A program made the position numbers and the translations under genes. This document shows positions 6,273 to 10,165 of a DNA stretch of 10,165 nucleotides, piece by piece. The notes below the pieces were generated by a model, which saw nothing but the letters and a program-made list of their open reading frames with translations, did no database searches and had not been told where the DNA came from. This stretch comes from Sulfurovum sp. (lineage in GTDB: Bacteria > Campylobacterota > Campylobacteria > Campylobacterales > Sulfurovaceae), in NCBI GenBank assembly GCA_024637255.1, contig JAGXFO010000014.1, forward strand, positions 1-10,165, read 5' to 3'. How positions within the stretch are numbered: the stretch's first letter is position 1; each line of letters begins with the position of its first letter.

Positions 6273-7859
6273 TCATAAGGCTTCCCCATAAGGCTTCATG
6301 GTACTCAGTCTTTTATCAACTAACCCACGACCAACCGTAAAATGATAAAGTGTTTGAAATTGATTTGTTTTTAGTCCTATTGTCTCATGTAAAATATCAT
6401 CTAAAAAACATCCAATGCCAGTAGCTGATAAATTTAGAGATGTTGTTTCTAGGTATAACTGTTGTCCTATTGCACCACATTCCCAATAGAGTTCTTTATA
6501 TCTTGATGCACCAAATTCTTTTATTTGTTCTGAAAATTGGGCTAGCATGCCTAAGGTAAATGCTCCATTACTTGCGATTTCTTGATTACAAGATATTGTT
6601 TGTGAAATAACTTTCATATCACCATTTTGAAGTTTGTATAGTTGTCCTGCATCTGTATCAACTCTCTCCCAGAGAAACACCTCTTTTAGTAAACTTTTGA
6701 GTTCTTCTTGATGTGCATCATTTCTAATTAAGATGTAGAGTCCTGAGTCTATTTCTTCTACGCTATGCACAAATACGACTAAGTGAATAGGAGAGTTATT
6801 TGATTTAATAGAACCTAAAATCGTTTCAAACTCATTTTTTGTAATCGTACAATCATCTTTATCCATTGCCTGTGCAGATCTTCTGTTTAAAACGATATCT
6901 TTGGCTAAACTTGAGACTTTTCGATAAGGGTTCTCTTCATAGTTATCACTTTTAAATTTTTTATTCTCTAACTCATCACTTAAAGTGGCATCTTCAATCT
7001 TTTCTAAGATATCCCACTTGTGCCAGTTAAGACTTAATTGATTCGCTTTCCCCGCGTAAGTGTCTTCCAAAGAATTTCGTAAAGTACTGATATTTATATC
7101 TGAAGTCTTGACCTCGTCATCTAAAGTGACCAATAATAACATATCTGAAAGTTCTCTCTCCTCAGGTACATATCTATGTGCCTGATCAAAACCTATTAAA
7201 CTTTGAAGCTCTGTATCTTTGGTACTGAGTACTTCTATTTTCCATCCTAATATTAAAGCAGATACTTCTAACGCCTTTAGTGCATGACCGCAATCAAGTT
7301 GCGTATATCTCCAAGATCGTTCACCATATTTCCAAGCTTCTCGCCAAACGATAGAAGATAAAGAGACTAAAAAACAATTATTGGGTAACGCTAAATCACT
7401 GGTTGTAGCAGAGAGTAATTCAAGTTGGTGTTCAAGTGGGGCATAGTGATGAAGACCATCTTCTATGCCTTGTATATCTTTAGATATGATATAGGCTTCA
7501 CTGGGTTGTAAGTTACCACTTGATGCGTTACATCTTAAAGCCCATGATTGTCCATCAAATTCTTTTATAGCTGCGAGTCCTAGTGAAAATTGAAAAAATT
7601 GTGATACGGCCTTTAAACATAAAGGAGCTACCACCTTTTCTTCTTGTTTTTCTTCTGTTAGTTGTGTAAATATTTGACTGTATTCCAAACTTTTATTTTC
7701 AAAAGAAAGAGGTAACTTCGTTTTTTGAGACTCTGTGTAGCTACGATATGGATTTGGCTGTGTTGCCCAATCCATATACCCTAAAGACTTAGCATATCGT
7801 TGTTGTGTATGTTTTGTTTCATTGTGATAGGTATAAACCATTTGTGTATTTTTATTCAT
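6273..7859 (-). CDS. SagB/ThcOx-type dehydrogenase with two nitroreductase-like domains
   Basis: This 528-residue protein belongs to the FMN-binding nitroreductase superfamily, SagB/ThcOx type; SagB members oxidise azolines in peptide natural products. Domain 1 contains LRCNASSGNLQPSEAYII (108-125) and YGERSWRYTQLDCGHALKALE (178-198, given in two parts: YGERSWRY, then TQLDCGHALKALE). Domain 2 contains NRRSAQAMD (325-333) and WECGAIGQQLYLETTSL (459-475) followed by NLSATGIGCF. The N-terminus, with YHNETKHT and RYAKSLGYMDWATQPNPYR, is typical of stand-alone SagB-like proteins of this length. No cyclodehydratase, YcaO, precursor peptide or exporter is nearby, so a role in peptide modification is unsupported. 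ATG 7859 is the first start; ATG 7841 (Met7) is possible. Neither has a Shine-Dalgarno sequence. A 13-base tandem duplication makes up the last codons. Confidence 0.85.
   Translation of the reverse strand: MNKNTQMVYTYHNETKHTQQRYAKSLGYMDWATQPNPYRSYTESQKTKLPLSFENKSLEYSQIFTQLTEEKQEEKVVAPLCLKAVSQFFQFSLGLAAIKEFDGQSWALRCNASSGNLQPSEAYIISKDIQGIEDGLHHYAPLEHQLELLSATTSDLALPNNCFLVSLSSIVWREAWKYGERSWRYTQLDCGHALKALEVSALILGWKIEVLSTKDTELQSLIGFDQAHRYVPEERELSDMLLLVTLDDEVKTSDINISTLRNSLEDTYAGKANQLSLNWHKWDILEKIEDATLSDELENKKFKSDNYEENPYRKVSSLAKDIVLNRRSAQAMDKDDCTITKNEFETILGSIKSNNSPIHLVVFVHSVEEIDSGLYILIRNDAHQEELKSLLKEVFLWERVDTDAGQLYKLQNGDMKVISQTISCNQEIASNGAFTLGMLAQFSEQIKEFGASRYKELYWECGAIGQQLYLETTSLNLSATGIGCFLDDILHETIGLKTNQFQTLYHFTVGRGLVDKRLSTMKPYGEAL
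6274..6299. repeat. 13-base tandem duplication at the 3' end of the SagB-like gene
   Basis: CATAAGGCTTC occurs at 6274-6284 and again at 6287-6297, a period of 13 bases. On the coding strand it gives ATGAAGCCTTATGGGGAAGC followed by CTTATGA, so the protein ends MKPYGEAL. Since 13 is not a multiple of 3, the duplication changed the C-terminal reading frame. Confidence 0.75.
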
Positions 7860-7910
7860 CGCATATAATAACCAATAATTCTAAATGTAATGAGTGGTTT
7901 TCTTCCCCAT

Positions 7911-7952
7911 TTTACATAAAGCTAAAACTATAGTATCATTATGTATATACTA
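7911..7952 (+). promoter_or_regulatory. mazEF promoter and probable autoregulatory operator
   Basis: TTTACA (7911-7916) and TATCAT (7934-7939) are 17 bases apart, a good sigma-70 layout with a start near 7946. The -10 box lies between the arms of an inverted repeat, TAGTAT (7931-7936) and ATACTA (7947-7952). MazE-MazF complexes are known to repress their own promoters through such alternating TAT-rich dyads, so this is the likely binding site. That role is inferred from position. Confidence 0.45.
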
Positions 7953-7964
7953 AAAGGAAACATC

Positions 7965-8201
7965 ATGACAGTATCCATAAAAAAATGGGGTAACTCTTTA
8001 GCATTACGTATACCCAAAGACATAGCCCAAACGTTGCATATAGAAAACAATTCTACTTTAGAACTGAGTATCAAAGACGGTGCCTTAGTCATAGAACCAG
8101 TTAATGAAACCCTGCTTGAAAGTCTAGTTTCTGGCATAAATGCTGACAACCTACACACAGAAGTAGACACAGGTAAGGCAGTGGGCAATGAAGAGTGGTA
8201 A
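7965..8201 (+). CDS. mazE: MazE-family antitoxin
   Basis: This 78-residue antitoxin binds and neutralises the MazF endoribonuclease encoded next to it and, with it, represses the operon. The N-terminal swapped-hairpin (AbrB/MazE) DNA-binding domain is clear in MTVSIKKWGNSLALRIPKDI, followed by LELSIKDGALVIEPV. The C-terminal tail INADNLHTEVDTGKAVGNEEW (given as INADNLHTEV and DTGKAVGNEEW) resembles the toxin-binding tail of E. coli MazE (ITPENLHENIDWG...EVW). I chose ATG 7965 rather than ATG 7941 because AAGGA stands 7 bases before it and the family starts with M-x-x-x-I/V-K-x-W-G-N. The 3' end overlaps mazF by 14 bases, implying translational coupling. Confidence 0.92.
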   Translation: MTVSIKKWGNSLALRIPKDIAQTLHIENNSTLELSIKDGALVIEPVNETLLESLVSGINADNLHTEVDTGKAVGNEEW

Positions 8202-8544
8202 TGACCTATCAGGTACTTACGTGCCAGACAGAGGTGACATAGTCTGGCTAAACTTCACAACCCAGACAGGACATGAACAAAGAGACAAACGCCCAGCACT
8301 CATACTCTCACCTAAGATTTACAATGAAAAGACTTCCCTTTGTGTTTGCCTACCCATCACCTCTAAAGTAAAAGGCTACCCTTTTGAAGTTGCACTTCCC
8401 AAAGGGTTTGAAATAGAAGGTGTCATACTCTCAGACCAAGCAAAAAACTTGGATTATGTAGCTAGGGACATAGTCTACATAGGTAAAGCACCTCATAAGG
8501 TGCTTGTGAATGTGCAGAAGAATGTTTTAGCTTTGGTAGGGTAG
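8188..8544 (+). CDS. mazF: MazF/PemK-family endoribonuclease toxin
   Basis: MazF cuts single-stranded RNA at short specific sequences and stops growth when MazE is degraded. The 118 residues cover the whole PemK fold: YVPDRGDIVWLNF (11-23), GHEQRDKRPALILSP (28-42), TSLCVCLPITSKVKGYPFEV (49-68), then EGVILSDQAKNLDY. By comparison with E. coli MazF, Glu30 and Arg35 correspond to the important Glu24 and Arg29, so the toxin looks active. It starts with ATG inside the mazE 3' end. A shorter start near YVPDRG is not available as ATG. The 3' end recurs as a partial copy at 9309-9373. Confidence 0.93.
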   Translation: MKSGNDLSGTYVPDRGDIVWLNFTTQTGHEQRDKRPALILSPKIYNEKTSLCVCLPITSKVKGYPFEVALPKGFEIEGVILSDQAKNLDYVARDIVYIGKAPHKVLVNVQKNVLALVG

Positions 8545-8547
8545 GTT
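8483..8547 (+). repeat. direct repeat, upstream copy (3' end of mazF)
   Basis: These 65 bases, the last codons and stop of mazF plus three bases, are 58/65 identical to 9309-9373. Inside lies AGCACCT-CATA-AGGTGCT, a perfect 7-bp hairpin (8487-8504). The two copies bracket the phd-relE module. Confidence 0.85.
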
Positions 8548-8679
8548 ATTATTATCACCACTATATTTTGTTTACATACCTAACCCCATTTAAGCATGAA
8601 GTCATATCATACCTTATGGATAAAGGAAGGTCATAGACAAGATGTTTAGCTTGAAAGTTATTATTAATATAAAACCATA

Positions 8680-8685
8680 TATAAT
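8680..8685 (+). promoter_or_regulatory. candidate -10 box for the second toxin-antitoxin module
   Basis: TATAAT (8680-8685) lies 27 bases before the antitoxin start, in an ATATAT/ATATA-rich near-dyad (8677-8694) that could also serve as an operator for the Phd-type antitoxin. The nearest -35-like TTGAAA (8651-8656) is too far at 23 bases. The rest of 8545-8679 shows no gene. Confidence 0.4.
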
Positions 8686-8712
8686 AATATATACTTAAAT
8701 ATGGAGAATAAT

Positions 8713-8988
8713 ATGATTACTTATGGAAAAGATGAAATGGTAGGTATCACAGAACTTGGTAAATCTCTAGGAAGTTATTTAGATAAAGTAACGTCTAATG
8801 CCTGTAGCAAGATAGCTATTATCAGAAGGAACAAGCCTGAAGCGGTGATTATACCTATAGAAGAGTATGAGCTACTACAGAGTGCTTATGACAGACTTGA
8901 ACAACAAGAGATAGAGATGCTTCTTAAAAATATGAGTGATGAAGAAAAAGAAGTAGCCAGTACAAAAGTTTTGAGTATAGATATTTAA
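8713..8988 (+). CDS. Phd/YefM-family antitoxin
   Basis: This 91-residue antitoxin is expected to bind the toxin encoded downstream and to repress the shared promoter. The Phd/YefM fold shows in MVGITELGKSLGSYLDKV (residues 9-26) and KIAIIRRNKPEAVIIPIEEY (33-52), the latter being the conserved strand-turn-strand and helix. The remaining 40 residues are charged and helical, as usual for the toxin-binding tail. I chose ATG 8713 because GGAG ends 6 bases before it; in the alternative start at 8701 this GGAG would lie inside the coding region. The toxin follows after 13 bases. It could be called RelB in a looser sense, but the sequence type is Phd/YefM. Confidence 0.88.
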   Translation: MITYGKDEMVGITELGKSLGSYLDKVTSNACSKIAIIRRNKPEAVIIPIEEYELLQSAYDRLEQQEIEMLLKNMSDEEKEVASTKVLSIDI

Positions 8989-9001
8989 GGGAAGCTCTAC
9001 T

Positions 9002-9292
9002 ATGAAAAAAGAGATTAAACTTACCTATCTAAAAAAAGCCACAAAGTTTTTAGCTAAAAACAAATCTATTTTAACAGAAGAACAAGTGGATGTTTTGGTT
9101 ATAAAGTTTATCAAGAAGAAGCTCTATAGTATCGATACAAATATTGATTACAAACAGATGAGTGGTACTATCTCAAACATCTATAGAGTGAGAAAATCGA
9201 ATATTAGAATCATTATAAGACTTGAAAATAGTGAAGTAATCATAGAGGCTATCGTCACAGATATTGGTTTTCGTGGAGATGTCTATAAATAG
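9002..9292 (+). CDS. RelE/ParE-superfamily toxin
   Basis: This 96-residue protein is the toxin partner of the Phd/YefM-type antitoxin. The N-terminus has the long helical hairpin (KKATKFLAKNKSILTEEQVD, 11-30), and the C-terminal half has the RelE/ParE strand core: NIYRVRKSNIRIIIRL (59-74) with Arg62, Arg64 and Arg69, then IIEAIVTDIGFRGDVYK (80-96), where FR-x-DVYK is the usual RelE ending. Whether it cuts mRNA at the ribosome (RelE-like) or poisons gyrase (ParE-like) cannot be told from sequence alone. GGGAAG lies upstream of the ATG. Directly after its stop begins the duplicated mazF tail. Confidence 0.85.
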   Translation: MKKEIKLTYLKKATKFLAKNKSILTEEQVDVLVIKFIKKKLYSIDTNIDYKQMSGTISNIYRVRKSNIRIIIRLENSEVIIEAIVTDIGFRGDVYK

Positions 9293-9308
9293 TTGAGGGA
9301 TGTATTAT

Positions 9309-9373
9309 GTGAAGCACCTCATGAAGTGCTCGTGAATGTGCAGAAGAATGTTTTGGCTTTCGTGGGGTAGGTT
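9309..9373 (+). pseudogene. truncated second copy of the mazF 3' end
   Basis: The frame reads EAPHEVLVNVQKNVLAFVG and stop, against KAPHKVLVNVQKNVLALVG in the intact mazF. DNA identity is 58/65 with no gaps, and identity ends at the same point 3 bases past the stop. No upstream part of this copy remains; it starts 17 bases after the RelE-type stop codon. It also keeps an imperfect dyad, AGCACCTCATGAAGTGCT. Confidence 0.85.
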
Positions 9374-9409
9374 GATTGTTTTGATGCAGCATCTTAAAGT
9401 ATATTCGTT

Positions 9410-9415
9410 TATAAT
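9410..9415 (+). promoter_or_regulatory. candidate -10 box for the short membrane protein gene
   Basis: A perfect TATAAT lies 36 bases before ATG 9452. No -35 box is recognisable at 16-18 bases. A start near 9422 would leave a leader of about 30 bases containing the AGGA ribosome binding site. Confidence 0.4.
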
Positions 9416-9451
9416 GGGCAGTAGAGAGATAAATATATTGTAGGAAATAAA

Positions 9452-9628
9452 ATGAATCAACAGGATACAAATACTTTTAAGAATCCTACTAATCTTACTA
9501 AATGGACAAAATGGTTTTTATATCTAAATATCATTATTGCGGCGGTTTCAATAGCCTCAACATCTTTCGAATACAAATTTCTTTCAGATATTAAAACGCC
9601 AATTCTAACAATAAACGCAATTTCTTGA
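9452..9628 (+). pseudogene. N-terminal piece of a small membrane protein (DUF4328-like), cut off by an IS30 element
   Basis: The frame gives 58 residues, beginning MNQQDTNTFKNPTNLTKW and containing one hydrophobic segment, FLYLNIIIAAVSIAS, then FEYKFLSDIK. The L-T-K-W-T-K-W start followed by a helix resembles DUF4328-type membrane proteins, which are much longer; this match is from memory and tentative. AGGA stands 6 bases before the ATG, so it looks like a genuine gene start. The frame closes at TGA 9626-9628, about 70 bases before an IS30 transposase start, so the rest was probably displaced by that insertion. The last residues, TPILTINAIS, may already be element sequence. The function is unknown. 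Confidence 0.5.
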
Positions 9629-10020
9629 AAGTGACGTGAAAGAGTGGGTTAATCGAATATCGGTTATCCTTTTTCACCACAAAAGAGGAAATAACAATGC
9701 GACAAAAACAATTAACCCAGAAAGAAAGATACCATATTTGGGCTTCACTAAAGCGTGGAGCTACACAAAAAGAGATAGCAGAAACTATTGGAGTGCATCC
9801 ATCAACGATCTGTAGAGAAATTCAACGTAATAAAGACTCAAGCACAGAGGAATATCATTACGCTTTTGCTCAGACTAAGGCACAAAGAAGGCAACAGGAT
9901 AAAGCTAAATATTCCGTTTTTACATCTAAAATAAAGAACTACATCAAAGAAAAACTCAAAGAAGACTGGTCACCAGAGCAGATTTCAGGTCGTATGAGAA
10001 TTGATATTGGTTTACGTATC
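9629..10020 (+). mobile_element. IS30-family insertion sequence, left part, interrupted
   Basis: This is the left portion of an IS30-type element containing the transposase start. Its exact left end was not found; it lies somewhere between about 9590 and 9690. The right part is missing because an IS21-type end begins at 10021. Confidence 0.55.
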
Positions 10021-10044
10021 TGTCACTGTCAAGTGTTAAGCTAA
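9697..10044 (+). pseudogene. IS30-family transposase, truncated
   Basis: The N-terminal DNA-binding part of an IS30-type DDE transposase is intact: LTQKERYHIWASLKRGATQKEIAE-type helix-turn-helix (residues 6-29, ending with EIAETIGVHPSTICREIQRN), the Y-x-Y-x-x-A-x-x-x-A-x-x-R linker (YHYAFAQTKAQRR) and DWSPEQISGRM. Family members have over 300 residues and continue with the DDE catalytic core, which is absent here. Homology stops near residue 108; the last seven residues CHCQVLS are read from the IS21-like end that follows. AGGA stands 7 bases before the ATG. The product cannot transpose the element but might still bind its ends. Confidence 0.85.
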
Positions 10045-10089
10045 ACTACACCACTAACGCAGAGTAAAAATGTACCACTAAATACACTA

Positions 10090-10117
10090 CAATCTCCTAA
10101 GTCAAATAAGGAGATTG
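10090..10117 (+). promoter_or_regulatory. hairpin that buries the istA ribosome binding site
   Basis: CAATCTCCT (10090-10098) and AGGAGATTG (10109-10117) form a perfect 9-bp stem with a 10-base loop. The right arm contains AGGAG, the Shine-Dalgarno sequence 8 bases before the istA ATG. A read-through transcript would fold it away and be poorly translated, which is a known way for insertion sequences to limit transposition. Confidence 0.55.
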
Positions 10118-10121
10118 GTGC

Positions 10122-10165
10122 ATGATACAAACTGAGGAGTTTATAGTGATACATACCCTACACAA
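10122..10165 (+). CDS. istA: IstA-like transposase of IS21 family, first 14 codons
   Basis: The visible start is MIQTEEFIVIHTLH, the usual opening of IS21 IstA transposases (M-x-x-x-EE-x-x-x-I-x-x-L-x) just before their helix-turn-helix. AAGGAG ends 8 bases before the ATG. The gene continues outside the window. With so few residues the call depends also on the terminal repeats and on the interruption of the IS30 gene. Confidence 0.55.
   Translation, partial: MIQTEEFIVIHTLH

Larger units (their letters stand above)
10021..10165 (+). mobile_element. left end of an IS21-family insertion sequence
   Basis: The sequence from TGTCACTGTCAAGTG at 10021 breaks the IS30 transposase and leads without other genes to an IstA-like start at 10122. 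IS21 elements begin with TG and carry repeated short motifs inside their ends; here ACCACTAA occurs at 10050-10057 and 10074-10081, 24 bases apart. The element runs off the window, so the other end, istB and the target duplication are not visible. Confidence 0.6.

Noticed and set aside
8483..8547. Integron attC site at the repeated mazF tail
   Set aside because: The repeat has a small dyad but lacks the paired RYYYAAC and GTTRRRY core sites, and no integrase is seen.
9255..9470. Minus-strand open frame across the relE end and mazF tail
   Set aside because: It is antisense to the toxin end and the mazF remnant, has no motif and no ribosome binding site.
1..10165. CRISPR array, tRNA or rRNA genes
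   Set aside because: No regularly spaced repeats and no tRNA- or rRNA-like conserved stretches were found on reading through both strands.

Overview
The window looks like an AT-rich chromosome segment from a Campylobacterota bacterium, most like Sulfurovum or Sulfurimonas. This is inferred from protein style only: the PIF1-type helicase, the stand-alone SagB-like protein, MazEF, and TATAAT-like -10 boxes without clear -35 boxes. No rRNA or tRNA gene is visible to anchor the taxonomy.

Left half, mostly housekeeping. The window opens with the 5' part of a minus-strand MFS transporter (1-365). Divergent from it is a PIF1-family DNA helicase (455-2178) that is broken by a 2-base frameshift at about 857-860. 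Convergent with the helicase is a thiamine salvage pair on the minus strand: tenA (aminopyrimidine aminohydrolase) followed by thiD (HMP/HMP-P kinase), overlapping by ATGA. Divergent from tenA is a BASS-fold membrane protein (3783-4742) that resembles ACR3 but lacks the expected cysteine.

Middle, flavin enzymes. A 297-base gap holds a 28-codon remnant of an IS110-type transposase and a dyad symmetry. It is followed by an old yellow enzyme (5040-6107) with its own candidate promoter. Convergent with that gene is an orphan SagB/ThcOx-type double nitroreductase (6273-7859), whose last codons contain a 13-base tandem duplication.

Right end, an accessory region. Two complete type II toxin-antitoxin modules follow each other: mazE-mazF (7965-8544) and a Phd/YefM-type antitoxin with a RelE/ParE-type toxin (8713-9292). 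Directly after the second toxin lies a second copy of the last 65 bases of the mazF region (58/65 identical), so the second module is bracketed by direct repeats. Next comes the start of a short membrane protein (9452-9628), apparently cut off by an IS30-family element. That transposase is itself cut off after about 108 codons by the left end of an IS21-family element starting near 10021. The IS21 transposase gene begins at 10122 behind a perfect 9-bp hairpin that buries its ribosome binding site. The right end is therefore a nested insertion pile beside a toxin-antitoxin island.

The observations most worth a second look are the duplicated mazF tail around the second toxin-antitoxin module, the nested insertions with the RBS hairpin, and the helicase frameshift with its possibly leaderless promoter. 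I see no clear evidence of a wholly new defence or biosynthetic system.
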